Of a stretch of 64,000 nt of DNA, positions 1-11,351 are shown piece by piece. Numbering within the stretch: the stretch's first letter is position 1; each line of letters begins with the position of its first letter. Below the pieces are notes generated by a model. The model ran no database searches, was not told the origin of the DNA, and saw only the letters and a list, made by a program, of their open reading frames with translations. The translations under genes were made by a program, and so were the position numbers. Origin of the DNA: Stomoxys calcitrans (Eukaryota > Arthropoda > Insecta > Diptera > Muscidae); NCBI RefSeq assembly GCF_963082655.1, contig NC_081555.1, positions 17,485,437 through 17,549,436 of the forward strand, read 5' to 3'.

Positions 1-245
1 GCAAATAAGTTATTTGCAAATAAAAACGATTAATGTTAGTACATATGTGGTTTGTTAGCCAATTATAATCAAAATTCCGCCGAAATTGTAAATAGCTGTT
101 TGTAAGACCTAATAGGTCAGTTCGCGTACATTTCCAGTAACTATTTGCAGGAGAGTAAGAATAGTCTTTACGCACTTTTGTTATTCATTTGAATTAAACA
201 GCTGTTCGATGTTGCAAATTTCTGTTGGGTAATAACGCATAGTTA

Positions 246-536
246 GAAAATCCAAACGACGCAAACTGCATGACATAGAGGACAGAATTCTGTTTGTGGC
301 ATGTTTTTGGACCACTCTTATTTATCTATATTCACAAGCGCCACCAACCATTCTATGTGCGAAGTTAAATTCTTTATCTATATTTAATTTACCTATGCTT
401 ATGTAGAACCATAGATAAATTATAAATACATAAAGAATTTGAACTTGTGAATACAGATAAACGAGAATTAACTAAGAACATGCCGCAAGCAGAATTCTTC
501 TCCCAATGTCATCAAGTATGCGTCGTTTGCATTTTC
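246..536. mobile_element. Foldback MITE with ~60-bp terminal inverted repeats
   Basis: The first and last ~60 bases are near-perfect inverted copies: the left arm begins GAAAATCCAAACGACGCA and the right arm, reversed, reads GAAAATGCAAACGACGCA, and both contain an AGAATTCTG core. The inner part also pairs (TATTCACAAG against CTTGTGAATA), so almost the whole 291 bp can fold back. There is no coding capacity. Superfamily not determined; no clear target duplication seen. Confidence 0.75.
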
Positions 537-800
537 AAATATGCATTATATCCTTTCCCTTGAAGGAAACTATGGCGTAATGCACGTATATATGGTTTTG
601 CCAGTCGTAGCTTCCAATATGTGTATCTTTCTTTCTTTTATTTCTTTTTTTTTGCTGTAAGTTTGCTTTTTTTAATTTTTTTCGGTAGATCTGCTTCCTT
701 TGAATAAATATAAAATAATTATCGACAAATATTAGCTTGACATTTGTTGCCAAATTTTGGGAACACAAACATTTCTCTGTTATTTCAATCCTTTTTGAGA
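537..800. other. Unassigned AT-rich sequence
   Basis: AT-rich sequence with homopolymer runs. The long minus-strand reading frame here is lysine-rich and low complexity, with no family resemblance. No gene or clear repeat boundary recognised. Confidence 0.4.
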
Positions 801-1075
801 ACATCAGTTGTCAGGACTGCCGTATGTTTTTCACTTGCCAATTGCAGAAATACCTCTATTGTGAATGGCAAAATAAAGTAGAAACCAATTGATTATACAA
901 TTGCGTACACAATTCTAAATAATTTTACTTGACTTCTATATCCGCATATATTTTGCAAAATTTATTTATACATTTTACAAATACTTGTACTTTTTCCTCG
1001 GAGGCACCATCTCACGACGAAAAACACACTTGCACTGGAAAATTTTCTGCGTTTTGTTTTTGCAAGTGAAGGCTT
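801..1075 (-). repeat. MITE family A, diverged partial copy
   Basis: Read on the minus strand this matches the element at 3926-4359. Shared blocks include the CACAATAGAGG-type motif followed by AATTGCAGAAATACC, and the TTTTTCCTCG... block. Terminal inverted repeats are lost. Confidence 0.55.
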
Positions 1076-1196
1076 AAACCCCGTTTACACTACTCATTAA
1101 ATCCGGTTTTATGGCTCTCGGCAGCTGATTTTATAAAGGGAAAACAGATGATCGAGCCATTAAATCCGAATTTAAAGAGCAGTGTAAACGGGGTTT
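1076..1196. mobile_element. Short MITE, 121 bp
   Basis: Its ends are inverted copies of about 27 bases: AAACCCCGTTTACACT at the left and AGTGTAAACGGGGTTT at the right, continuing with a TTAAATCCG block in each arm. The interior is only about 65 bp. A second partial copy of the terminus lies in the third visible DPH6 intron near 12528-12556. Confidence 0.75.
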
Positions 1197-1780
1197 TATT
1201 TTTTTTAATTGGATCAATTTTTTTGCTTAATTGGATCAACTAATTTTGCTTAATTGGATCAACTAACAAAACTTTGGTGTATTGTTATAAGCTTTTTGAT
1301 CATTTCAAAAATTTCTCCCTCCGCCAACACATTGTCTATTGTGAATAAGAATTTAATTTTCCCCGGTATCCCGTCACTTTAGTCCAGCTGAAGAATTATT
1401 TGGCCATGGAATATTTAATTTTTTTGTAAATTACCTAAGAAAATACGTAATTAGACATGTAATTCTTTTTGCCCTCCCTAATGTCTAAATGGTTGTACGT
1501 ACATATGTATGCATGATAAACAAGATGCAAATTTATAAATGACTGCATTCCGTTTTGTTTGTTCACATGTTTGTATATTAATAAAAAAAGTAATATTGCA
1601 TAATTGTTCGACATTCATAGGTTTCTAGGCATTGTAGCGATTGTGCATTGTTGTATTGTTCATATCTAAACAAGTCGACGGTTTAAGCGAATAGGAAGAA
1701 AGTTTCTATATTGGCGCCACAGTCCATCCACCCACCCAACCTTAGGTTAATGCTAAAATGGCTGCTTAATATTGAAAAAA
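1197..1780. other. No gene recognised
   Basis: AT-rich sequence holding a short tandem triplication of a TTAATTGGATCAA-type unit at about 1206-1265. Nothing else supportable. Confidence 0.4.
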
Positions 1781-1785
1781 TAAAA

Positions 1786-2100
1786 TGATTGTTGTGGCCA
1801 CATTTGCGTGCGGAGGTGGTGATCTTCGCCAAGCTCTTATAATTAAGCATGCTCGATCCGGTCCAAAAAACCGTTCGCCGCAGGAGAATGATAGCCTTTG
1901 GTTATTCAAAGGCGCCAATAAATCGCCTTGTCATATTGAGCATCATAGGCACCGAGTATTTAAGCAAGAGTCTGTGCCGCCTCTCACTGAGACACTCCAC
2001 TCGATACCGCTGATTGTCCACGACAGCAAATACTGTTGCTCCGCAAGGAGCATTCCATTATCCGCAACCTGTGGACTCGCCCAGTAGCTCCAACCCGGAA
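1786..2100 (+). repeat. Rep-390 interspersed repeat copy
   Basis: Diverged copy of a ~390-bp repeat also found at 51625-52045 (+), 55725-56125 (+), 63170-63500 (-) and, weakly, 17540-17700 (-). Shared blocks are the opening GTTGTGGCCACATT-type segment, a GATCGCCGC-type block, GAGCATCATAGGCAC and the GATACCGCTGATTG block. The reading frames across it are not conserved between copies, so it is treated as non-coding. Confidence 0.65.
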
Positions 2101-2189
2101 AGGGAAAAGGTGAAGATAATAGTAAGTAAGTACATAGACGCGCTAACATTTGAAAAATAGAAATTTTGGGTGTGATGGGCACGAGCCCC

Positions 2190-2310
2190 ACGCCGAATCA
2201 CCGCATACATCCCTGTCTTATATATTTGAAAACTTCATTCAAGGGACTTCTCACTTGCGATCCATGGTGGAGGGTAAATAAGATTCGACCCTAAGGCGAA
2301 AAAAATGGTT
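2190..2310 (+). repeat. Foldback FB-1 terminal fragment
   Basis: Carries the characteristic terminus GCGATCCATGGTGGAGGGTA followed by AAGATTCG, as at the right ends of the copies at 5465 and 47350. Truncated. Confidence 0.5.
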
Positions 2311-2839
2311 AAAAATCCTCTGTTTTTTTCCACACTCATTCAATTAACCTTATTTTATTTCATCTTATCTTATCGCAGTAATTAATTAAAGCCTTTGAGA
2401 ATATTCAAACTCGGTGTCTTCACGTGCTTTGCAAAATAGATAACAAGTCACAATTTTAAATAAATCATTGTTGTTATAATTTAACTATGTATGTATTTTT
2501 TGATATACATATGAATACAAAAATAGTTATTCTTCTGCACATTTTACAAACTCATTTTTAAATGCCATAAATTCTGTTAATTTATGTCTGCACTTATGTG
2601 AAGAAGAATAATAATTTTTGTATTCAAATGTATATCAAAGAAATTTTTTGCTACATGTACAATAGGGTGAAACGATTGTATACCCATAATAAATTTATTT
2701 CTCTGCTATTGGCTTCTAATTTCTCTAACTACTCAGATTTGTTTTCATAATGCTAAAATTTTTGTTAAGTTTAAGTTTATTTACCACTTATCTAATACTC
2801 TGCAATAGATGGCGCTGAACTATACCAAAAAGCCCTTAC

Positions 2840-2960
2840 TGAGGCCGAATCACCGCATATATGAACGAGTAAAATGGTTCGAAATCTCTCTATTGTGAAT
2901 TATGTATATCTTTATTAAACGGGAATTTTTGAAATTTAAAAACGGGAATGTTTAAATGGA
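2840..2960 (+). repeat. Dispersed repeat shared with 15990-16120
   Basis: GGCCGAATCACCGCATA...GAGTAAAATGG.TCGAAAT.TCTCTATTGTGAATTAT...GGGAATTTTTGAAATTT is repeated with few changes downstream of the DPH6 gene at about 15998-16110. Non-coding, class unknown. Confidence 0.6.
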
Positions 2961-3925
2961 GCTTTATTTATAAAAATACAATTTTATATACAAGAAGCAT
3001 AACACCCATTAAACACGAGATGAAATTTAATTCGATACGAAAGCGCACTCTATCACGTATGCGGTTCTTCGGTTCAGATAGGTTCTTCTAAAGTTAAACA
3101 TTTTGTTTACATTTATAAATGATGTTTATAGATTTTTTTTATTATTCATATATAAATCCCATACTGCTGTTGTGATTAGACCTTTTCAAATATAAATCCT
3201 CTTTTTTCAAATCGTTGCATTGGAAACAGCCTATAATTTCTGATTTATTTATAATGACCAACAATAAAACTTCACAAAAATAAGTTTCTGCAATAAAGCA
3301 AAGGTATTTTACCGATGCAAAAATATAAAATTAATCTCACACAAACAACACTGTTGCAAAGAATGTTCAATTTATATTAATACCACTTTTTTACACGCAC
3401 AATTTTACATTGTATGAGTGTAATAATAATTTTTGTTTTCCGCTAAGAAATGCTCGCATATTTTCCTTGGCTGCTATGATTCATGCTTTGTGGTTATTTT
3501 ATAAAAAAAAAAATTCAAATGTTTGTTTTCTCGTTGGTTTTTAATAGTTTGTTCGAGAGATATATAGACTTTGTAGGGTCCTAAACTAATACTTCGAGTT
3601 AATACAAACCGAAAAGTCTATTGGCAAAAGTCTATATCGTCAGAAAACATAGAAATGCAACAATAGTGGATACCAGACGTTGAACGCAACTGTAACTTCA
3701 TTGTGAATTATTTTACTAAAAGTTTTATGGGTCGATTATGGATTGCAACCCAACTTCTGTTGATTGGCCAACGGGCAAGTTTGTTATAGAAATTTCCATT
3801 TCTGTATTGAATTGCATAATATTTTGCAATTTTCTTAGTTACTGAACGTTCAAAACAACTGGCAAAAAAATTCTAAATTTATACTAATTTTTATTTCATG
3901 ATTTTTACATCCCATCAAAACAGAT
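2961..3925. other. No gene recognised
   Basis: AT-rich, no long open frame on either strand. A block at 3727-3780 (GGGTCGATTATGGATTGCAA) recurs at 37170-37215, so at least part is dispersed repeat. Confidence 0.45.
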
Positions 3926-4359
3926 GCTGTGTTTTATTTTAGTACTGGCTAGATAAGCCGTGAAGGAAAAAAAATTACCAGTGCAAGTCTGTTTGGTTGA
4001 CAGAAGTGGTAACGCCATTTGCTAACCTGTTAAAACAATACGAGGAAAAAAGTGAGCATATTTGTAAAATTATAACTAAAATTTGCAAAACATGGGTGAG
4101 CATAGCAGTCAAATTAAATTTTTAAAGATTTGTGCGCGCAATTCTATAAATAATAGGATTTGGTTTTATTTTACTATTCACAATAGAGGCATTTCTGCAA
4201 GTGGCCACACTTATTTGTGAAAAACTTATCACGACAATCCTGGCAATAGATGTTCTACATAAGCCTGCACTGGTAATTTATCAAGAAATTCGTTCGTAGA
4301 TGCCATTTTCGTACAAATTTCATTACACTGCACTATAAAGTACTAAAATAAAACACAGC
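3926..4359 (+). mobile_element. MITE family A, complete copy
   Basis: 434 bp bounded by perfect terminal inverted repeats of 21 bases: GCTGTGTTTTATTTTAGTAC(T) at the left and its complement (A)GTACTAAAATAAAACACAGC at the right. There is no open reading frame of note. Related copies or pieces occur at 801-1075, 6238-7592 (split), 8548-8875, 9868-10290 and 18115-18200, making this the commonest short element in the left third. Superfamily not assigned. Confidence 0.8.
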
Positions 4360-4361
4360 TA

Positions 4362-4600
4362 GAAAATAAAATTTGAACAAAATTTTCTATAAAAATAAAT
4401 TTTTTTTCCAAAATTTTCTATCGAAATAAAGCTTAAACAAAATTTTTTACAAAAATACTATTTGTTAAACTTTTTTTAGAATATAAAATTTTGACACCAT
4501 TCTCTTAGAAAATAAAATTTTGACACAATTTTCTTAGATATAAATATTGACGAAATTTTCTTAGAAAATTAAATTTCGATATATATTTGTATAATTTGTA
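4362..4600. repeat. AT-rich short tandem repeat
   Basis: Imperfect repetition of an AAATTTTCTATAGAAATAAA-like unit of about 20-25 bases, degenerating toward the right into AAAATTTTGACACAATTTTC variants. Confidence 0.6.
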
Positions 4601-4604
4601 AGAT

Positions 4605-5465
4605 CCCATAAAGTATATATATTCTTGACCGTCATGACTTTTTAAGTAAATCTAGCCATGTCCGTCCGTCTGTCGGTCGAAAGCACGCTAACTTTCGAAA
4701 GAATAAAGCTAGGCGCTTGAAATTTTGCACAAATACTTTTTATTAGTAAAGGTCGGTAGGAACTGCAAATGGGCCAAATCGGTCCATGTTTTGATATAGC
4801 TGCCATATAAACCGATCTTGGATCTTGACTCCTTGAGCCTCTAGAAGGGCGCTAATCTCATCCGATTTGGCTGTAATTTTGCAAGTTGTGTTTTGGTATC
4901 ACTTCCAATAACTGTGCAAAGTATCGTTCAAATCGTTCTAAAACCTGGTATAGCTGACACATAAACCGATCTTGGGTCTTGGTTTCTTGAGCCGCTAGAG
5001 GGCGCAAATCTCATCCGATTTGGCTGAAATTTTGCATGAGGTATTTTGTTATTCCAACAACTGTGGTAAATATGGTGCAAAACGGTGCATAACCTAATAT
5101 AGCTGCCATATAAACGGATCTGGGATCTTAACTTCTTAAGCCTCTAGAAGGCGCAATTCTCATCCGATTTGGCTGAAATTTTGTACAACGGCTTATCCCA
5201 TAATCTTTAACATACGTGTTAATACGTAATACGTGGTCTTATCTATAGCTTGATACAGCTCCCATATAAACCGATCTCCCGATTTTGCTACTTGAGCCTC
5301 TACAAGACACAATTCTTATCCGAATGGATATCAGCATTCAATTGTTTGCCTAAAAAGAGATACCGCGCAAAGAACTCGACAAATGCGATCCATGGTGGAG
5401 GGTATAGATTCGGAGGGATAAGATTCGGGCCGGCCGAACTTAGCACGCTCTTACTTTTTTTTTTA
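4605..5465 (+). repeat. Foldback element FB-1, partial copy with internal tandem units
   Basis: Consists of three to four diverged ~120-bp units, each containing CCATATAAACCGATCT, a 'CTTGAGCC(T/G)CTAGA' block and CATCCGATTTGGCTGAAATT. It ends with the family terminus CCATGGTGGAGGGTA...GGCCGGCCGAACTTAGCACG. It matches the forward half of the fuller copy at 46110-47350. The long frames inside are not conserved between copies. Confidence 0.65.
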
Positions 5466-5469
5466 AGTT

Positions 5470-6237
5470 TTCCATTGTATAAAAATTTCGAAAAAGTTTC
5501 ATTTCCATAGACAGTGACTAATGTGGCTTTGTAAAAAATACATTAATAGCATCCATATAAACCTATTATTACCATTTGCCACCAGTCCCAAAGGCCTTTT
5601 CCATGTTCATCATCAATTTTACTGTGTGACTCTTGTATCCTGTATGCCATTCTGTTCTTTACGAGAACTTTTCACTTTGAACTTAATCCATTGTAATTTA
5701 AATGTCCCCAACGTGCTTCCCGTAATTAATAGCCGCCATTTCCATTATAATTATATTAACCTTGAACTTTAACCTCGCTTCAGCTTTGCTTACAAGCATA
5801 TACATACACATGTACAAACATTGCTTAGGCTCTAAGGTTTCGTTTTTTCGCAAAATGTGTAAATTCAACAGTCAAATCCCTGGCCAAATAATTGGCTGCG
5901 CAGTTAAGGGAAACACCCCCACGAAACGTGGCCAAATATTTGCAAAAGTCCAAATTTGAAATGTAGCTGAAAATTATCTAATTGGCAAATCTCATGAGGC
6001 TTAGCGTGTTAACAAGCAACAACAGTTGTTTTCTACCACAACATTTAGCTTGGAATTCAATGGTTCATTGCCAAAAAAAAAAAAAATATAAAACAATCAT
6101 TGAAACTTTAATTTATGCTCTTATAATAAAAGCGTTATTTTTGTTGCTTGGCCTGGCGCCAGCTGAAGTTATAAGAAATGTGGAATTTCTCCCAAGGTTA
6201 AAAACGCTCTCTAGAGTAAAGAGTGAAATTAGACAAT
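5470..6237. other. No gene recognised
   Basis: Several 60-90 codon frames exist, but none has recognisable domain content, splice context or conservation between repeat copies. Treated as non-coding. Confidence 0.4.
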
Positions 6238-7592
6238 AGCTGTGTTTTATTTTAGTACTATATAGTGCAGTGCAATGAAATTTTTATGAAAATGACATCT
6301 GAACAGGACAACAAAGTTCTCGAAAAATTATTAGTGCAGGCTTATGTAGAACATCTGTTGTCAGGATTGCCATCATACTTTATTCACAAATAAGTGGCCA
6401 CTTGCAGAAATACCTCTATTGTGAATGGTAAAATAAAATTAAAACCATTTATTTATACAAACCTGAGATGCACCTTTAAGTCGAGTGCGAGGCACTGCTG
6501 CCATCGGCACAGTCTTGGATTGACGGAACCCTAGTATTGCCATCTAGATTGTCATGTTACACGGATGGATCAAAGCTAGAGGACAGAGTGGGCCTGGGAG
6601 TATACATTGAGAACCTAGGGACTGAGGTCTGTTTTAGACCGCCTGACCATAATACGGTCCTGCAGGCGGAGATCCGGGCGATCACGGAATGCGTGAAGTG
6701 GTGTGGTGCTAACGCGTAGACGTTGAGTGTGAACATCTTTACCGATAGTAAAATTGCCATAAGGGCAATAACAACCAGGGCGGTAAGGTCATGAACAGTC
6801 TTCCAGTGTAGGAAGGCGATTAACGCCTTCTCTGAGGATGGCAAAATCTGCATCGTTTGGCAGACGATTTGGCGGTGAAGCCCAGAGGACTGCCGTCAAT
6901 TAACTTGGTTAACCCGAAGCCTTTCGGGTCGACGCAGTCCGAATTAAGGGAGTGGGCGACGAATGCGCATGCAACATTGTGGAACAGAGAAACGGTCGGT
7001 AGGACGGCGAAAATCCTATGGGGGGATCCAGATCGTCAGAAGACGAGGCTATTACTGAAAGGAAGCAAGAAGGAGGTCAGTTTAGCTATTGGTATCATAA
7101 CGGGACACATAGGATACGAGCTCACTTATGTAAAATCGGTGCTGCAAGTGATAGCATGTGTATGGCATGCGGGGAAGATGATGAGACGTTGGAGCATTTC
7201 CTTTGTCTTTGCCCGGCTTTCGCGTCTAACAGATACCGGCACTTAGGTGAAAACACTATACCAGAGATGAACCAACCTAAGGGAGTGGTATTGAAAACAA
7301 TAAATGATTTTGTCAGTAGCACGGAATTCCTAACTTAAAATTTTCTTTTTAGAGGTTACAAGCCGATTACTGGCTTAGGTGTATGTCCATAGCGGCATGG
7401 GGTAGATTAATATCTGCGCCCTCTTTTCAACCTAACCTAACCCAACCTAACTTTTTTCCTCGTATTGTTTTGACAGCTTGGCAAATGGCATCACCACCCC
7501 TCATGGCAAACAAACAGACTCGCACTGGAATGTTTTTATGCGTTTTATTTTTGCCCTCCACGGCTTGTCTATCCAGTACTAAAATAAACCAC
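6238..7592 (-). mobile_element. MITE family A copy split by a retrotransposon
   Basis: The left terminus AGCTGTGTTTTATTTTAGTA is at 6238 and the matching inverted end CCAGTACTAAAATAAA at 7573-7590. The two halves (6238-~6462 and ~7448-7592) read as one minus-orientation copy of the 3926-4359 element. About 100 bp of the middle is missing where the non-LTR fragment sits. Confidence 0.7.
6463..7447 (+). pseudogene. NLR-1 non-LTR retrotransposon 3' fragment (RNase H end)
   Basis: Encodes, with frameshifts and stops, the carboxyl end of a non-LTR ORF2. An RNase H-like start (CYTDGSK motif, near 6555-6580) is followed in another frame by a tail with HLCKIG, a CMACGEDDETLEHFLCLCP zinc-knuckle-like segment and a stop near 7336. 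The element ends in an ACCTAACC-type tail at about 7430-7447. Copies of the same segment are at 42765-43375 (-), 52650-53235 (-) and 57175-57890 (+). The frames at 6537-6719 and 7018-7338 are pieces of one broken gene. Confidence 0.75.
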
Positions 7593-8545
7593 TTCAAATG
7601 TCTCATCATTAAATGCCAAGCATTTTGCTGTAGGTATTGGCAACTAATGACTCCCCTACTAACTTAGTTGATCGATATGGAATTCTTGATTTCAATACCG
7701 AACCTGGAGGATATCGCATCTTTGGATTGCTCTTCTTTAATATCCAGACAGTTTCTGCAGAAATCGCAATTTTAAACCTGGTCTGTTATGACGGACTCCC
7801 GAATGTGAACTTCCTTTACGGTATCTAATTATGCCATCTTACTTTCTTTCTATGAAATGCAATTTTACATGGAGAATACACAGATCTTGACAATACGCAA
7901 TACATGTTGGGGGGGTATAAACATTTTTGTCTAGCTAAACTTTTTATCTGTTTTGATTTCTTTTTACTCTAATGACACACAATTTGTTTATCTTTAGCAC
8001 TCAATTTTATTTTTGGGTAATTTTTTACTATTATTTAATTAAATATTTATCTTTGCCGAAATTGGTTTCCAAATATATATTTGTATATTGAAATGATAAT
8101 AGTTGTTTTGACATTTCACATTATCAATCTTCTGCATTTCACCTCGTACATATGCCCTTTAATGGCTGTCACCCGGCCATATAATTGCCCGGTAGCTCAA
8201 ATAGGAAGTAAATAATAAAAATATGAAAAAAAAATTCAAAAGTTAAAGACTTTGCATGACTAAAATAATGAGAGGCGAAAATTGACAATAACAACAGCAA
8301 CAGCAGAAATTGTTAATTTTCGTTTTCATTTTCAATTTATTTTGGCAAATATTTGCGTTAGATTTTAATGGAATATTTACTTGAAAATTCATCATTCATT
8401 GTTGTACGCTTTATTTGCAATCAAATGATAATTAAACCAGACTGCCGCACTTGAACCGCAACGTTTATTATCTGCTATAAGCTCAGCACCACAGCCTTTT
8501 GCGCTGTCAACCATCGCCAAATACAGCTAAGGGTGGTTATATATG
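7593..8545. other. No gene recognised
   Basis: Unassigned AT-rich sequence; no repeat boundary identified. The short frames lack family resemblance. Confidence 0.4.
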
Positions 8546-8547
8546 AT

Positions 8548-8875
8548 CGGTTTTATTTTAGCATAGGATATACAAGACGCAAAGAATAAACAAATGGCAC
8601 AAAATATGTAAATTTGTACATAAAATTCAAGTTGAATTAAAAGTATTATGATTTCTCTGTCATTCACAATGGATGCATATGCCCAGTTGACCACACTAAA
8701 TTGTGAATAAAATAAAGTGACTGGCAATCCTAGTACTACATGTACATACTACAGAAACCGGCACTTTATATAGTACACATATATACAGAACTTCGTTGTA
8801 CTGGATAGCTGTAATTTGTTCATACAATTTCCATACATGGCTGGCCTTGTATAGTGCCAAAATAAAACAAACAGA
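8548..8875. mobile_element. MITE family A-like element
   Basis: Ends carry GGTTTTATTTTAGCATAGG at 8549 and, inverted, ATAGTGCCAAAATAAAAC near 8855-8870, a weaker version of the family A termini. Interior blocks (TTCACAATGGATGCATATG, TTGTGAATAAAATAAAGTG) match the other copies loosely. Confidence 0.45.
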
Positions 8876-9644
8876 CTTATCAGCACAAGTTTTCATAGTA
8901 TTTTATATAGTACATAGTATTTATTTGGCCAGATATTGTTATTGTAAAACAGCGACGCCCAAAATGAAAATTTGCTGCATGTGTGAAATACTATCTTAAA
9001 ATATTTTTAATTTTCTCAATATGTAAAAAAATCATTTTTTGAAATAAATGATAACACCAACCATGCAAAAATAAACACAAAATAAGAAAACCCAAATAAT
9101 TTGTTATACCTTCCAAACTTTTAATCAAAAAAAAACAGAAAAGGATGCGTATACCCCTGCGCATGTTCATTCGTTGCTGTCTCAACAACGACTGAAACAA
9201 AGAGAATAAGAATACATGTGATTTGCCATCAACGCTACCGCAAGGGGCTGGGCATCGCTGTTATAAAAACTACAATTTTTAGCTTAGGGCTTTTTTAAGT
9301 CTATCATTCACAATAGATGCATATCTTCAGATGACCACCCTAATTTGTGAATAACATATTTGGCAATCCTAGAAGAACTACTTCGCGAAAGGATCCTAAA
9401 TAGAAGGGATATACATACTACACCAGTGATGGACACACTAACACAGTTGAAAATATTAATTATGTTTGTATGAGGGGCAATAAAACCCGAACAATGAACC
9501 AAGTGTAAAATAACAATAATGCGTCCCGCAACGTAGGAACACAAAGTTGCTTACACTGTACGTGTGCGACTGTTTGTTTTGCCCGCAGACATAGGAATTT
9601 ATATACGGTTCTATGTTGATATAGCACATATGTGTATTCAGATT

Positions 9645-9720
9645 CGTTGTTGTTGTTGCAGTGTACTTTACACTGAGGCGGCAGCCCTTGCCAATGAAGG
9701 TCTCAATCGGGTCAATCTTC
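9645..9720 (+). repeat. GTTGTT-headed ~110-bp monomer (NLR-2 5' unit), partial
   Basis: GTTGTTGTTG, then CACTGAGGCGGCAGCCCTTG and CGGGTCAATC, as in the units at 42268-42361 (-), 46705-46805 (+) and 62510-62740 (-). The last of these form the 5' end of a non-LTR copy. Confidence 0.6.
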
Positions 9721-9867
9721 GAACTTCGTCAAACTTAACAGCAGTAATTGTTCCATATACAGCAAACCTTGCATAGTGCAAAAATAGTAAAGTTTTCATA
9801 GTAGTTGACCAAATATTGTTATTGCAAAAAAAATTTTAAGCTTAGGGGAATGGACGGCAGTCCCTGT

Positions 9868-10290
9868 ATTTTATTTATTTTAAAACTGGATAGACAAGCC
9901 GTGAAGGGTAATAATAAAACGAAAAATTTTTTCAGTGCAAGTCTGTTTGTGTGCCATAAAGTGGTAACGCCATTTGCCAGCTTACCAAAACAATACGAGG
10001 AAAAAAGTGAAGATATTTGTAAGTTTAATAAATAAAATTTACAAAACATGTGTGGGCATAGAATTCAAATAAAATATATTAAGATTTGTGCACCAAATTT
10101 TATAAATAATTATTATTATATTATAATTATTTTGTCATTCACAATAGAGGGTTTCTGCCAGTGGCCACACTTATTTGTGAAAAACATATGATGGCAATCA
10201 TGACAACAAATGTTCTACATAAGCCTGCACTGGTAATTTATCCAGAACTTCGTTGTCATTTTCAAACAAATTCCATTGCACTGCAATTTA
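9868..10290 (+). mobile_element. MITE family A copy, ends degraded
   Basis: Shares GATAGACAAGCCGTGAAGG, GTGCAAGTCTGTTTG, GTGGTAACGCCATTTGC, AAACAATACGAGGAAAAAAG and AAGCCTGCACTGGTAATTTA with the complete copy at 3926-4359, in the same order. Confidence 0.7.
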
Positions 10291-10606
10291 TGTATCAAGG
10301 ATTTATAAGATATTTGCCCTTATTTGCCAATTCTTGTGACATCGGACAAATGTTTTGTTTCAGAATTGATAAGAAGCAGAAAATTCGAAATTTAAAGCTT
10401 CACAATGACATTAAAGGAAAAAACACCGTTATTAAGTAGTTTTAAAAATGAGTGTGCAACTCATAACCTATTCAAATAATATTTATACAACAATGCAGTG
10501 TCTTAAGAGGTAAAAAAGAAAATCCGTTTTAGGGTTAAAAAGTATTTTCTTTTTTTTACCGATTTCTGGTGGTTTGGTTTAATAGAATTTCATTTATCGT
10601 TGCACC

Positions 10607-11213
10607 TAGAAGCCATTATTTTCATAGACAGTAGATTCCTATAGATGTTCCTTTCCTCTCCTAAAATAATGGCTTCTAGTTTTAATGATTATAAATCTGA
10701 CATTTTCTTTTGTTTCTTTCGTAAGAGTCAAGTCAAGAGAGAAAAAAAGGAAATGAGAACATAAAAACTAATAAAAACACAATTAAATTAACAAGAAAAA
10801 AATAAAGTTAAAACGTGGTTTTTAAGAATAATTTTATTTTTAAAAGCAAAAAAGTGACCACAATCGATTGAAAAATTGCTAAATCACTTTCATTGCTAAT
10901 TCACAGTACTTTCAAAATTCTCTCAATTTTTCGTTTTTTTCTCATTTTTGCACCTAGCGCATTTAAAAAGAGTCGAAAAGTACATCTTTAATATTAGGTT
11001 AGGTTAGGCAAGAGTGGCAGTCCTTTACAGACACACTTAGACAATTTTAAGTCCATTGTGATACCACAGTAGCGACAGACCAAGGCTTCTGGCGCACAGG
11101 TAATCCAAGCACGCTACCAACTTGGCTACCGAGGCGCCCTATCTTTAATATTGAACATCTGTGAATATTTTGGGAGAGGAAAAAAACCATCTATAGGCAT
11201 CTACTGTCTATGG
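10607..11213. mobile_element. MITE with ~40-bp inverted ends, carrying a SINE
   Basis: The segment at 10622-10662 (ATAGACAGTAGATTCCTATA...TTTCCTCTCC) recurs inverted at 11168-11212 (GGGAGAGGAAA...CATCTACTGTCTAT). At the left, a second perfect 17-bp inverted pair (CTAGAAGCCATTATTTT / AAAATAATGGCTTCTAG) spans 10606-10680. The SINE at 10996-11140 inserted inside it. Confidence 0.6.
10996..11140 (-). mobile_element. tRNA-derived SINE with 12-bp target duplication
   Basis: On the minus strand the element starts AGGGCGCCTCGG and then has TAGCCAAGTTGG, an exact match to the polymerase III A-box consensus TRGCNNAGYNGG. It continues GTAGCGTGC like a tRNA 5' half and ends in a CCTAACCTAACCT tail. It is flanked by identical 12-bp direct repeats ATCTTTAATATT at 10984-10995 and 11141-11152. 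The B box is degenerate. Confidence 0.8.
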
Positions 11214-11351
11214 CGTTAATAGCAATTATTTTGACTACATTGTAAGCTAAAAATTAAGGTAAAGAGCTAATATAAAAATATCCTAAATATCTTAGAAACA
11301 ATTATACTTATAACACTTTTTATTAATATACAATATGTACATATATTTTAG

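Noticed and set aside
10994..11012. TAGGTTAGGTTAGG as an insect TTAGG telomere repeat
   Set aside because: Diptera lack that telomere type, and the run is only a few units long. Here it is the tail of a SINE bounded by a target duplication.
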